From Sphagnum compactum (taxonomy: Eukaryota > Bryophyta > Sphagnopsida > Sphagnales): DNA of 64,000 nucleotides. A program made the translations under genes and the position numbers. Shown here piece by piece: positions 46,591-59,192 of the stretch (positions within the stretch are counted from its first letter, which is position 1; each line of letters starts with the position of its first letter). The DNA is taken from NCBI GenBank assembly GCA_965153455.1, contig OZ234500.1:1054001-1118000 (forward strand), given 5' to 3'. The notes beneath the pieces were generated by a model. The model was not told the DNA's origin. It saw only the letters and a program-made list of their open reading frames with translations, and ran no database searches.

Positions 46591-47639
46591 AGCATAAGGA
46601 GGACTTAGAAAACAAAAAGGATTCAGATAACAAGGAGGACTCAATAGAAGATTTTCAAGATGATTATATAGAAATCAGACTAAACTAAAAACCATAGTTA
46701 ATCGAAAAAATTCGGTTGCTTACTTTGGAGAATCGGTAAACAGAACTACTAAACTGGAAATGGTTATCAGTTCAATGGATTTTAGTAGAAACCCACTGAA
46801 AAGTTGGAATTCCATTTAAAAACACCTTTTCAATAAAATTATTGGAAATTTCGGTTCAACAATAAATTCCAATTTGGAATTAGCCAAAAACAATTCTGGT
46901 GTGGAATACCCAATATAAAATTCCACCCCAGAATCAGTTGGGGTAGATTTTAATTTTTTTTATTTAGAGTAGACATGGACTGATTTGGTATGGAATCCAC
47001 ATGGGAAGATTCCATCCCAAAATCGTTAGTGGCAAATTTCGTAATCGGTGTAACCATGATTGATTGTGTTTTCATCCAAACCAATAAACCAACACCATAA
47101 GGATAGGAGTTCATCTATACTTCCGAAATGATTTTTGTAATTGGCACCAGGTTTAGGTACCCAAACTTCAATATAAAAAAAGGAATTGTTCACTCAATTT
47201 TTCCTCTCTCTCCAATATTGTATGCTATAGAAATTCAAACCAATTTTTTGTTAGTGAAAATGAGGGGAAACATCTACAAGGAGATAGTATAAAAATTGAA
47301 GAGGAGAGAAAGTTTAAAATCAAAACTAGGTGGGAGTCAAGTTGCATCAGAATTTGAACGTGAAGACAAAAAGAGAAAGAAAATGGTAGTGATTTTTTTC
47401 GGTAGAGGAAAGATCATTTTTTTGGAAATGGAGAAGTTCTAGCAATGGATTGCTGGAAGAGATGTAGAGTGGGCTTAGCACATAGACATTTCCAATTTGT
47501 TGGGCATACAATTGAGTCCAATTTGGCCATTGGTGAAGGAATTTCTATAGGCCCATCACCCGATTCAGTTCAAAAATTATATAATCGATTGTGCAAGGAG
47601 TTCCAATTTTCATAATTGAAAAGATGATGGCCAAGATGC
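46591..47639. other. Post-integrase spacer of the Ty3 element, no clear frame
   Basis: Contains repeated words such as GGAATT, AATTCCA and TTCCACCCCAGAATC and a purine-rich stretch (47270-47420) but no long frame. A separate promoter or splice site for the downstream ORF could lie here; none can be identified. Confidence 0.4.
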
Positions 47640-50340
47640 TCAACCTACTAGAAATAAGCATAAGCAAATTACAGCCAAGTTGACCAAGGAGAAGGAAAAA
47701 TAAAAGGAGGCAGCTGTTTATTGAAAAATCACTCCATTGGAAGCACTAGTTGATTGTCCGGAAGGTTTGCCTTCTTAAGGGAATGTATGTAGCCAAATTA
47801 TTGGCGTTGATCTAGGTAATATAGTTGAAGGGCAGTCGACGAGTCACCTACGTGGCAAAGAAGTTGATGAACTTTGTGGTGTTGGCTAAACAAAAGGTGA
47901 AGGTGAATTGGTCTGCTGTAGTCTTCAACAACCTTTACAACAAGTTGCAAAATCTATCTACATCGACAAAACCTAGCGTAAGGAAGGAAAACACAAAATT
48001 TGAAGTTGCCCAAATGGTAAACATCATGTTCCAAAATTAGTTTTTTGGTAGACCTGACACTCATCCTACCAGAATCAAATGAAAAGGAGGAAGGTGCTAA
48101 CAAACGGGTCCAACCATGTTATGAAGAGTCACACATGCCCCCTTAGACCACTACTTTATTCTTAGAATATTCTTAAAATCTTTTAATACATCTTTCAAAA
48201 AAACATTAAATTTTTTTTTTAAAAATTAATACTATTATGTTAAGGTGTATATTAAAAAATCCCAAAATATGTCAATAAAAAATATTTTCAAAGTGTTTTT
48301 AGTGTCAAAACTATTTTTAAGCTACTTTTAAATAATGGTTACAAGAGATTTAAAGTCTTTATATGTATTTTTCATTCATTAGGTTAATTCCAAATTTTTA
48401 TGATATGTACATAATGTATTCACAATAACATTTTATTAGAAAATATTTTATTTATTATTATTATTATTATTATGTACAATCCAAAGTTCAAAAAATTAAG
48501 CAATGGATATGACTGTTAATGGTACATGTTAATATGATTGCACCCAGACTAGTATTAGAACCTTAGGTTGTAGGAAATAGCAGAATTTCGAGAACGCATT
48601 TTCAACATACACCCATTTAGTTCAATGAGGAGATGGAGGACATCGAGGAAGTCGATGGGATGAGTACCAACCAGAAACCTCAAGGCAAATGGAAATTTCA
48701 TTGACACTATTATTGGTGTTGAGGTCTTGAAATTTGGGCTAGCTTCATCCCTAAAATCTTGTATTGTCACCAAGGAAGCGCATTCCGGTGGAGTGGTCAC
48801 TAGAAGTGTCAAATCCACAGAAGAAAGGTAGAATGCAGAGTCCAAGTCCAATTCAAACTGAACAAATGTTCGGTGTAAGACTTTAACCAAAACCACATTT
48901 GATGTTTATAGGTATTCAAACTCTTGTAAATCTTTCTAGCTAATTACATCGACACTTGGAGGGAGAGGCAATTTTGATAAGACATATACCGAAATTGGAT
49001 ATTCCACCAAAATATTTTTTTAGAGGAAACATTGCACAAAATTCAAGGGAGGTAGCCAAAGACCGCCGCCCCCTTAATACTTCATTTTTGGTTCGGGGTG
49101 GATTTTTTCCTCCACCGATTGAAACTGAAAATGTTCTAGCTCCTTCGGTTCTATCTTTGTTGAAGATTTTGGAAGACTGCTTACTTCAGTCAAGAAAGTT
49201 TGCCTAGATGGCAGGAAACATTTCAACAACTTTCCGGTTGGCCATAACCGAAAAGGATGTTGCAGAGGAAACGTTGTAGAAGAACCTATAAGAGGTAGCG
49301 GACTTGAAAGGTCACCTGCTATAGCTTCAAAAGGCTAACCAACAGGACACTCCAATCATACAACATCTGCAGACCAAACTGCAGAACTTGGAAGGCATGA
49401 ACAAGAGGGTCTAGGAGTAGGCCAATTGAAAGGTGATGGAGTAGTCTCTAACCTTTATCGAAAAATTATTTATTTCCTCAAAAGGGAAGGTATAGCAATT
49501 GGAGGGGCAGAATGAGTCATTTATTAAAACCACGCAGAAACAACAACTAGAGTTGTAGTAATCAACTAAAAAATCTAGTTGGTGTAACAAGATTTGGAAG
49601 AGGTTCAACAAAATCCCAGTGTGATTTAGGAGGAGTTAGATTCCTTAGCAAAGGAGATAAGGGCGTTGAGGCAGAAGGTGAAGCTCGCAAACAAGATGGA
49701 GGAATTTAACAACTTAAAGATGGAGCATGCCTTTATGAAGGTAGAACTTTTGATTTATCATAAGAAGAGTAAAAGAAGTCAAGCCGAACAGTGGGAGCTA
49801 TACAAGGAAAAAGTTGGCAAATTTATCTAGGAAGCATTTGAATCCTAGTGAAAATATGAAGAGTTTTATCAGCTACATTTAAAAACTTATTGATGGGTGA
49901 TGCCACCTTTCGATTCGGCAAAGCGCAAGCCCATTCTAGATCTACATCCAAATTTGATACGCATGGAAATGAGGAACAAAGTGAAAGCGAGAAGATGGAA
50001 ATGGATTCAATAGTCGCACTAGAATCGTAACCTATTGAATCGAAAATAAAATTTGGTAATGGGATTTTTTTTACTATTGCAAACAATTTTGGCAAAGCTA
50101 AAGGTGTTATACCTATTTTAGTTTCTGCACCTGAGAAGTTACAGCCTTTTCCGGTGGAGCAGTTGATTCCACACTTTTCGGCACGACAGTCAAGGATGAG
50201 CATGCCAATCCGATGGTTGAATCCAGTATTGGGGGAGGGACTTTGATTTCGGTATAATCGAAACCAATTTTTGTCCCTATTGCCACTGCACTAAGTCTTA
50301 CTACCGCAACAAAAGATTTAGGGGTAGATGTTAGGGGAGA
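47640..50340 (+). pseudogene. Second ORF of the Ty3 element: coiled-coil protein remnant
   Basis: Coding-like segments in shifting plus-strand frames: KQITAKLTKEKEK, ITPLEALVDCPEGLP (about 47740), VTYVAKKLMNFVVLAKQKVKVNWSAVVFNNLYNKL (47845-47950), IPPKYFFRGNIAQNSREVAKDRRP (about 48990), and from 49208 a helical, Gln/Glu/Leu-rich stretch (HLQTKLQNLEGMNKRV). In that last frame, ten stops occur within about 350 bases, seven of them TAG at positions that would otherwise be Gln. The product would be a coiled-coil protein of unknown role carried after the integrase. I do not recognise an envelope protein. Confidence 0.6.
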
Positions 50341-50408
50341 GGAAACAAAAACTACAATTACGGAAGAGTAGCGTAAATAATGTAATTATGAAAACATAAT
50401 CCCAATTA

Positions 50409-50950
50409 GAAAGGGGGATAATATTGAAAGGAAATTTTATCAAAACTAATATGTTACCAATATTTTATTAGAACCAATTTTCCCTACTAGATTTTTCCTA
50501 CCAAATTTATTTTATCAAAAACCCTTTTACCGAAATCGATTTGTACTATTGGTTTACACTATGTATATTTAGGAATGATTTTTTTGGGATTAGGCTAACT
50601 GCTTATTCCATTGTTTCTGACTTCTTTCTTTGAGGTACTTAAAGTTCTGTCCTTTTGTGGATTATGTAGGAGAATATTTTCTAAAGTAAAATTATTTTTT
50701 CTTGCCATACTTTCGTACGTAGAGTCCTATGTGTAGATTTTTCCTTTGTATGTTTGAGTATTCTAACTTTTTGTATGCAAGTATATTTCCTTGCATGTTT
50801 GCTTGAAGTTTGTTTTTGTAGAAAGGTTATGAGGTTGCCTTACTGAGATTGGACAATCCCTTTTGTGTTGAAGGTTTTTGATTACTTAAGGAGAGTAATA
50901 AAAAATTTCTTCTACTCCCTTATTTTGTTTCTTTCAAACCCGGTAGTTCA
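50409..50950 (+). mobile_element. Polypurine tract and probable 3' LTR of the Ty3 element
   Basis: GAAAGGGGG at 50409-50417 is a typical polypurine primer for plus-strand synthesis. The LTR should start a few bases later (about 50424, near TTGAAAGGAAATTTTATC). The segment ends around 50945 near CAAACCCGG. No 5' LTR was found to compare, so the ends are approximate. Confidence 0.5.
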
Positions 50951-53900
50951 CCTGGTGGCCTTAACAATGAGTGTTGAAGAATTTTTTTATAAAATATTTA
51001 ATTTAATAAATTGAGTTTTGGTTTTAGTAAAAGACTTTTGAACTTTAACACCAAAAAATTAATTTTATAAAGCACTAAGCTAGTAAAACTTCTTTCAATA
51101 AAAATATTTTTATGGGAAAAAAATGAAATGATGATAACCTACCATCCACATATGAAAATCATTCATAATTTAAAAATCAATGTGGTACTTGAAATTTTTA
51201 AAAATTCAAAATATAATTTTAGAATGTTCAAACTTCAAAAATCATTTGAACATAATTGTGGCTTATGATACAAAAAATTAAAGCTTAAATAAATTATCAT
51301 ATTCTAGTATGATTTGAAATTATGATCATTTTTCAAGACAAAATGTGGAATTTAGCAGAGTTTATACACTTTTAGAAAATTTATATATATTCAAAAAAAG
51401 TTAAACCAAATCATATAATTTATTGGGGGAATTATAAATATTTAAAAAAACATGTTGCAAAAAAATCCTTTCTATGAAAAAGTCAAAATGTTCACAAAGG
51501 GTTCATTTGTGATTGAGTCTTTTGTTACCATTGGCTCATTTGATTGTGATTGCACCCAAGTGCACTTCAAAATATTATTGTGACTACAATTTTGGGGGCC
51601 AAAGTAATGTGCTTTTACTTGCCAAGAATGTTTAGGAAGAATATTACATAAATATTTAACTTTATACCTATGAAGACAATTGAATCTTTTATGACTTTAA
51701 GTCAGTTCAATCACCATGTTTATTGTTTGAATGTCATGCAACATGTTTTGAAATGGTTTCACTCAACAGTCAATCACTGAGTTTTGAAATGATTCAATTC
51801 AACATTGAAGTTCAAGTCAAAAATTGCATGATACTACCCATTTGCCATCCACATTATTCATAGTTCCTCATTCATTACATCCTTGTGAATACCTTCAACC
51901 TACAATTTTGTGTTGAATGTTTTCCTTGTGTTAAAGTTTCTTCGATTTATGAAAGTCATGTGTTCAAAACTAGTGTCATTTATTGGTAATGGCATTAACC
52001 AATGTTATTTGGTAGTTTTTCATCATTTCATACACATACCTTGGTCAAGTTGTTGCAAAAAATGTAATGTAGCTTTATCTTGAATGTTCATAAACTAATA
52101 CTCCTTGTTATAACCCATGCCGACATGTGGTTGGAAATTTGCTTGACATTGCCATTAAGTGCTCCCCACTTGTCTTTGTAAGGAGGCTAGTTTTAGTTTA
52201 GATGACCATGCAACTTGCTTTCATTACATAAGGATTAATCTTTTTCCATTTAATGATTATAGTTTCAAGTGGGTCATGAAGATTTATTTGGCTGAGCGCA
52301 ACAAGATATTGGTATTTTTTTACTTGAATGACCATAATGATTTTTTCATGTTCCCAATTCAACTAATGAGATTTATTGGAAAATTTTCCATTGCTAAATC
52401 CTATGAATTTTTGGCTTGAAAAATTGGAGCTTTTTTCATCTTCAATTCCATTTTTAATCTTCTTATTGGATTTTGCACCTTGATAGTGAAGAAAAGATCT
52501 TGCAAAAATTGAATAGTTATTTTTTTGTTTTCAATTTTTAAATTGTATGTTCTTATTCATGTTGTGTGTTTATGTAGGTAATGAAATGTAATTGAATTTC
52601 TTGAAGTTGACATTGAAGCTTCAATTGAATCTATCTTTAATGGATAAGAGTACAAGAGATAAAAGACTCATGGATTATCTTGTCATGATTTCTTTCTTTC
52701 ATTGAAATTGGAAAGCTTGGTGTCAAGGAGTTCCAAATCGATCTTTTGCAACTATAGAATTGTAATAGGTGTCCTGTGTAGAAATGAAACAAATGCCTTA
52801 TTGAAGCATATAGTAGATAGTTTAACAATAGATTCAAAGAAACATTTGTGTTGCAAATAAAATTTCTAGAACATACTCTTACACATATTCTACACCTCTT
52901 GTTTGCATGTGAATTTTTATAATTTTTCTAAAGGTGGGAGGTTTTTAACATTGCATTATGCGCCCCCTTTTAGTAATTTTACATAACACTGGGGATTTCA
53001 TTGCAAATTTATGTTTTCATGAAGATTAGCTCTTAGCAAATTTTCTCTTAACATTTAGTTAATATTCACTACCAACAAGGATGCCACCTTTGTTTTTGTG
53101 ATAGCTTCCATCTCATATGTGAATGTAAAGTTTGTAATTGTAACACCAACTTAGCACTCATTTATCATTAAAAAATGGGGAAATGGCACATATGGGTTGT
53201 TTCCACTACCCACCTACCAACAACCCACAAGTGTTCTTACCAAGTGAATTGTTAGTTCACTTGTACAAGTTGTTAATAGGTAAGTGGTAAAACAATCATT
53301 ATATTATGCTAACCACCATGCTTAGCTACAAAATTGAAACCCAAAATAAAACTATTTTCAAACCACTTACCATCTATCCTTTGTGGTGAATTTTGCCCCT
53401 ACTTATTTACTTATGTTACTTGTCCATTTACATAGTTGTTACTCAATGTTACCTAGGTAGTGTAAATAAGTAGGGGGTGAAAGCACACTACGATGATACA
53501 TTTCAGGCAAGAAATTGTACTTGTTTTTTATTACATTTTGTATTATTTTGGGGGTAGATTTTTTTTCATTTCATTTAGCGTTTTGAAAAACACTAAAAAT
53601 GGATTTTTGACACAAATCCTCCCTCACAATTCTTGTTATCTTTCAAATGATAGTGTTTTTTCAAAAAACTTTTATGTATTCACACACTTACGCTTCTTTG
53701 AATGAAAAACCTCATCTAGATGTTTTTTGTGAAATCACATGAGTAAAACTTTTCATATATAATTGAAATGAGACAATGAACATATATGTAATATATGATT
53801 GAATACTTCACCAAGTTTGGTAATCGTTAGAATGGTTTTTGAAGTATATTTGCACTTTGCAATATATTGGTACGATTACAATTTTTTGAATAATATACTT

Positions 53901-56079
53901 TTCAATCATTTAATATCAATTTCAAAGTGGGATTTTTTTTACAATCTTATTCTTTGGGTTTTGAACTACCTTATTCCAAGTATTATTTACAAAAAATAAT
54001 TTCAATATAAACTTGGTAGAAGCTCAAATACATGTAGTTTTAAAAAGTAGTATTTGTGACAATAATCTTTGACCACCGTAATGTGTTTTCACCTTAGGAT
54101 TCAATACATTTTGAAAATTTTCAAACAATTGATAGGTTTCTTGGAAGAATCGATGCTTTAGTGTACATTTTTTGAAGTTCTATAGAATTAAGATCCTTGT
54201 GTTTAACTTAGCCTAACCTAACATAGTTAATTAGTTAGTAGTTGTTGGTTAGTATGTAGTTTGTAACTAGATTGCAACTAAAAACTTATTCCATATATAT
54301 TTTGTATTTGTTTTCAAGTTTTGAAACTATATAAGTAAGTGCAGTAGAACATTGAAAATATACAAAAAACATTAAAAACCAAGTGCCATTTGGGATGAGC
54401 TAATCAAATAGGCTTGACCTTTAAAGGTTTAAGTTTGAAATAAAATAGGATTAAAAAACCTAACCTACTTTCCAGCCTAGGTTTGCTTAGCTAGCTATTT
54501 AGCTTAAACCTACCTACCTAGCATAGGTAGGTAGGTCTAGGTTAGGTAGATTAAAAAATAGGCCAGCCTATAAACCTACCTATATTAGTTTGACATACAA
54601 ACTTGTGATTGTTTTGTTGATGGCAATTAGATTCAACATTCATTAATTTGGGCAAAAAAGACATAAAACTTTAAAGGTACATGACAAGTTACCTATCTTT
54701 GGTTTGTAAAACCCATTTGTGTGTACATTTGTTGGGCATGTCACAACACTAAAACATGTTTTTCATGACTAGGACTTTTTCCAGCTATGTCCTAATATAG
54801 GAACATGTAGTCATATATGCCCATTACATGTAGTCATATGTCCATTAGTCATATGCCTTTAGTCATCTTTGTGATTACATTATGACTACATGAGGGTGAA
54901 AGCATGGTAAAATATACCAAAAAAATTGCCAAAAAAATCAAGTTAAAAAGAGGCATTTTTTCACGAAAACACAAGAAAGGAGATTCAAATTTTACTTAAA
55001 TTTCATTTTTGAAACTATTGAGCCCTCAATTGGGTTTATTGTAAATCAATTACAAAATTTCAAAAATTTTGGAATAATAAAAGTGGGGAATAAGTAGGTT
55101 TGAAATTGATTGGTCAATATGGTGTTTGAAACTACTTTTTCATTAGAAAATTTAATGAAATAGACATGTATGAAAGTATAGTATAAAGATCATTGTATAT
55201 TCAAGGGCTTCACCAAAAAATAAATCTACTTTCTCTTTGGTAGAATATACTTGACACATACTTGAATCAAATGCTACACTATAGAAAGTAGGTTTTAAAA
55301 GCTACTTGCATTAAGAAAAAACTACTTGAAACCTACTTTTACAATGAAAAATTTGAAATTTAATGCATAATAATGCAGAAGTATCTTGTTATTTATCTTG
55401 CAACTAAAAAGATTGAATGTATAACAATTTTGTGATGGGTTTTGGTCCTATTTTTTGTTCAATGGACAAGTAGATTAGCAAGTATTTTTAGTTGTACACT
55501 TTACCGTGCTTTCATCCATGATTACAAGGTAGGTATTTAAGGTGGGTACGTAGCCAGTATGCATTGAATTTAGGTACTACCTAAGTATGCAATACCTTAA
55601 TTAAATACATACTAGCTAGGTAAACATGCATTTAGTTAATTTTGGACTAATTAACAATCAATGTTGGGCTTTTTCTAACCTAGCGTTGGGATCAAATTAG
55701 AGACAAAATATTATTAACATCTATTTGTTGGATCATCTACTGAAGTAAAACATTATTAATGTTTATTGTTACATCATTTGGTGGCCCCCAAATGAAAGTT
55801 TCTTTTTAATTTTCTAACTTCCAAATGGTCAATTGTTAATTCTGGACTTTTCAAAAGTCCGAAATTAATTAATTACATGATGGTACCTACTTTATATACC
55901 TTCATACACTACTACAAATCATAGTTTTTTAAGAGGTTCAAATTGACCAACTTGTCATTTTGACTAATGAACATGTACATTTGACTAAAAGATAAAGGCT
56001 TGAATGACACATGTACTTATTGATTAATCAATTTGACTATAATGGTTTATTTGACTAGATACACATAGTCAAGTTGTAC
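50951..56079. other. AT-rich interval, no gene recognised
   Basis: Many short Phe/Leu/Ile-rich frames. An 86-codon frame at 52159-52419 (with FNDYSFKWVMKIYLAERNKILVFFYLNDHND) looks slightly protein-like but matches no family I know. TAGG/CCTA-rich words occur at 54205-54600, and a repeat with ACATGTAGTCATATG words at 54740-54890 has looser relatives at 60110-60280. Confidence 0.4.
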
Positions 56080-56282
56080 AACCTTAGTCAAAATGGCCAA
56101 TGGTTTTTAATCAAGTTGAATAGTTAATCAAGATGGCCAAAAATCTTTAGTCAAAATGACCAATGGTCCTTAGTCAAGTTGAAAACTTAGTCAAAATCGC
56201 CAATGATTATAGTAAAAATGACCAATGGTCTTTAGTCAAGTTGAACATTTAGTCAAGATGGCCAATGATCCTTAGTCAAATA
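56080..56282. repeat. Degenerate tandem repeat with AGTCAAGATGGCCAATG words
   Basis: AGTCAA(A/G)ATGGCCAATGGT and AGTCAAGTTGAA alternate with a spacing of about 25-35 bp for roughly seven units. Related GTCAAAATGAC words occur at 22270-22395 and 58260-58420. Confidence 0.7.
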
Positions 56283-56535
56283 TGACATGGTCTACTACCT
56301 TATGTATCTTTCTCTTACTTATTCATCTATTTATTTATTTAATTAACTATTTGCCTACCTATTACCCACCCACCCACTTAGCTATTATTTACCTACTAAC
56401 CTATTTACTTATATTTTCTCACCTACCTACCTATATACCTACCTATGTTTTTCACCTTCATACAATCTACCTACATACCTACCCACTTACCCACATATTA
56501 TCTACCTATCTATCCACCCACTTATTTACTTTATT
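56283..56535. repeat. CCTA/TTAC-type simple repeat
   Basis: Imperfect CCTACCTACC and TTACCTAC words fill the interval. An open plus-strand frame across it (56282-56539) encodes a Tyr/Leu/Thr/Pro-rich repetitive peptide, which is a by-product of the repeat. Confidence 0.75.
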
Positions 56536-57960
56536 TTAACCATTATGTGTAACCATGAGGTTTAGCCACTATGTTTAGCCATTAGACTAAACCACTAGGT
56601 TTAACCAAATTTTAATGATTACCTTGAATTTAAATTTAACCACTAAGTTTAACCATTATGTTTAGCTAATAGGTTTTGGCACTAGGTTTAGCTTAAGTTG
56701 AACCATTAAGTTTGGCCAATAGATATAACTTAAGTTTAGCCACTAGTTATAGCCACTAAATATAACCTAAGTTTAGCCATTATGTTTAACCATTAGAGTT
56801 ACCCATTAAATTTAATTTAGATTTAGCCATTATGTTTAGCTATGAAATTTAGCCATTAAGTTTATCAACTAGGTTTAACCACTATATTTAATCATTAGAT
56901 TTAATCATTGGGTTTAATCAAGGTTTAACCATTATGTTTCACCATTATTTTAAATCACTAAGTTTAACCACTAAACTTAGCCATTATTTTAAGTCATTAA
57001 GTTTGGTCATTAGGTTTAGTCATTATTTTAATCACTAAGTTTAGCCATTAAATTTAGCCATTATTTTAAGTCACTAAGTTTAGCCACTAGGTTTAACCAT
57101 TACTTTAAGTCACTAAATTTAACCACTATGTTTAACCATTATTAAATTATTAATTTAGCCATTATGTTTAGCCATTATTTTAAGGCATAAATTTAGCCAC
57201 TAAGTTTAACCATTATTTTAAGTCATTGAGTTGAGCCACTACATTTAACCATTACTTTAAATCACTAAATTTAGCCACTAAGTTTAGTTATTACTTTAAG
57301 CCACTAAGTTTAGTCATTGGGTTTAGCCATTATTTTAAGTCACTGAATTTAACCATTAGGCTTAGCCATTAGTCCAAGTCATTGAGTTTAACCACTAGGT
57401 TTAACTAATAGTTTAAGTCACTAAGTTAACTCCCTAGTTTAGCCATTATTTTAAGCCATTAAGTTTAGCCAATAGTTTAAGCCACTGAGTTAAACCATTG
57501 AATTTAACCATTATTTTAAGCCACTGAGTTTAACCATTAGGTTTAGCCATTACTTTAAGCCATTGAGTTTAGCCACTAAATTTAGCCATTACTTTAAGCC
57601 ATTAAGTTTATCCACTAGGTTTAGTCATTATTTTAAGTCATTGAGTTAAGTCACTAGGTTTAGCCATTACTTTAATTCATTGAGTTTAGCCACTAAATTT
57701 AACCATTATTTTAAGTCATTGAGTTTAGCCATTAGGTTTAGCCAATAGTTTAAATAACTAAGTTTTGCCATTAGGTTTAGCCGTTATTTTAAGTCATTGA
57801 GTTTAACCACTAGGTTTAGCCAAAAGTTTAAGTCATTGAGTTTAACCACTAGGTTTAGCTAATAGTTTAAGTCATTGAGTTTAGACATGAGGTTTAACCA
57901 TTATTTTAAGTCACTAAGTTTAACCACTAGTTGTCACCTAAGTTTAGCCATTATGTTTAA
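56536..57960. repeat. ~1.4-kb satellite-like array of GTTTAGCCATTA words
   Basis: The basic word is about 13 bp (GTTTAGCCATTAG or GTTTAACCACTAG). In the central part it is organised into a higher-order unit of about 39 bp that includes TTTTAAGTCATTGA. The array is imperfect throughout, with no long frame. Confidence 0.9.
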
Positions 57961-57989
57961 TGATGTGAAATGAACATGTGAAATAAAAA

Positions 57990-58110
57990 ACTTGATAAAA
58001 GTTGATCACCTTTGATGGTGTACTCCATTGGTAAGGATTAGGTTAATCATTGGGGAGGTTTAGGGTTAAATTCCTTATACTTACAATCTATGTGCATGTT
58101 GAGAAGACTA
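57990..58110 (+). repeat. SINE-like tRNA-derived repeat, copy B
   Basis: CACCTTTGATGGTGT, TCCATTGGTAAGGATT (A-box-like), ATCATTGGGGAG and GGGTTAAATTCC (B-box-like, 58063-58074) match copy A at 20306-20440. A TAGGTAGGTTAG-rich tail and a (CCTA)n tract at 58190-58213 follow. Confidence 0.55.
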
Positions 58111-58189
58111 GGGTAGGTAGGTTAGATAGGCTTAGGCTATGCTAGCACCTACCTATCTAAGTGCCTTTTTTCGACCTACCTAAACCTAT

Positions 58190-58450
58190 TTACCTACCTA
58201 CCTACCTACCTATTAATTTTAAAAATAATAATCCAAAAAATGAATTTAATTTAAGTATAAAACTGACCTAGTTAAATGGTCCACTATCCACCAGTCAAAT
58301 AATCAATCATTTTATTAATCATTCCCCGAGTCAAAATGACAAGGACTAATTTGACTATCGAGTTGAGTTGGACATGTACAAAACGACTTGTTTAGATTGA
58401 CAAGGTGATTTTTTTAACACTTGTCACTTTTGGGTTTTTTTTTTACTAAG
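58190..58450. repeat. (CCTA)n tract followed by GTCAAAATGACAAGG repeat
   Basis: The same arrangement as 22180-22430, including AAATGGTCCACTATC, CAAAATGACAAGG and a final CACTTGTC. It supports one repeat family that contains the SINE-like head and this tail. Confidence 0.6.
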
Positions 58451-58479
58451 AACCCAGTTGAAAAACCATGAATTGTAGT

Positions 58480-59190
58480 ACTGCTAGTAGGTACCTAGCT
58501 AATAGCCATTAGTTAGGTAATACGTACAGGTTTAGATATGTATTAGTTGTTAGGTATGTACCCCACTATGTTCCTAGCTAGTAGTAGGTTTGTAGGTGAG
58601 TATGTACCTTGGTACATATTTCCTACCTTGATTACTAAGTAGTAGGTATGTACCTACCTTAGTTAGGTACATGTGTATTAGTTTATTACCCACCTTACCT
58701 TGTAGGTACATACTACTTACTAAATAGGTACCTAAATGAGTATGTACCTTATATTAGGTTGTAGGTATGTATCTATCCTAGTTAAGTACATACTTATTAG
58801 TTACTTATAACCCACCTCATCTTATAGGTACATATTACCTAATAGGTAGGTACCAACTTTAACTAGGTGGTTAAGCCTACCAAAGTACCTACTAGTACCT
58901 ATCTTAGATACATATTAATTAGGTAGGTACCTATATGAATATGTACCTAGCCCACTAAGTACCTAACTATTAGTAGGCATCTACTTAGTTACTAGGTAGC
59001 TACCTAGTTAAATATGTATTTTTGTACCTACCTTTGCTACTAGGTAGTAGGCACATACTTACCTAGGGTACATATTAATTACTTATTCACCTTGGTACAT
59101 ACTACCTACTTTAGCTAGGTGGTTAAACCGATCAAGGTACTTATTAGGTTATTAAGTAGGTAATATGTTACTGGGTAGGTACCTTAGTTA
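58480..59190. repeat. Imperfect TAGGTACC/TAGTAGGTATGTACC array
   Basis: Words such as TAGGTATGTACCT, GTACATA and TACCTACTTAG repeat with no fixed period over about 700 bp. They are partly self-complementary, so the array can fold on itself. Confidence 0.75.
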
Positions 59191-59192
59191 AG

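Larger units (their letters stand above)
42103..50950 (+). mobile_element. Degenerate Ty3/gypsy retrotransposon (integrase onward), split by an insertion
   Basis: The order on the plus strand is integrase zinc-binding region (42103-42520), foreign insertion (about 42521-45718), integrase core and C-terminus (45719-46590), spacer, a post-integrase coiled-coil ORF remnant (about 47640-50340), a polypurine tract (GAAAGGGGG, 50409-50417) and a probable 3' LTR from about 50424. No gag, protease or reverse transcriptase is recognisable upstream, so the 5' half is missing or too decayed. Ty3 elements copy through RNA; this copy cannot. Confidence 0.75.

Noticed and set aside
56282-56539. Apparent membrane-protein-like frame rich in Tyr, Leu, Thr and Pro
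   Set aside because: It is the direct translation of CCTA/TTAC simple repeats, so the composition is not evidence of a gene.
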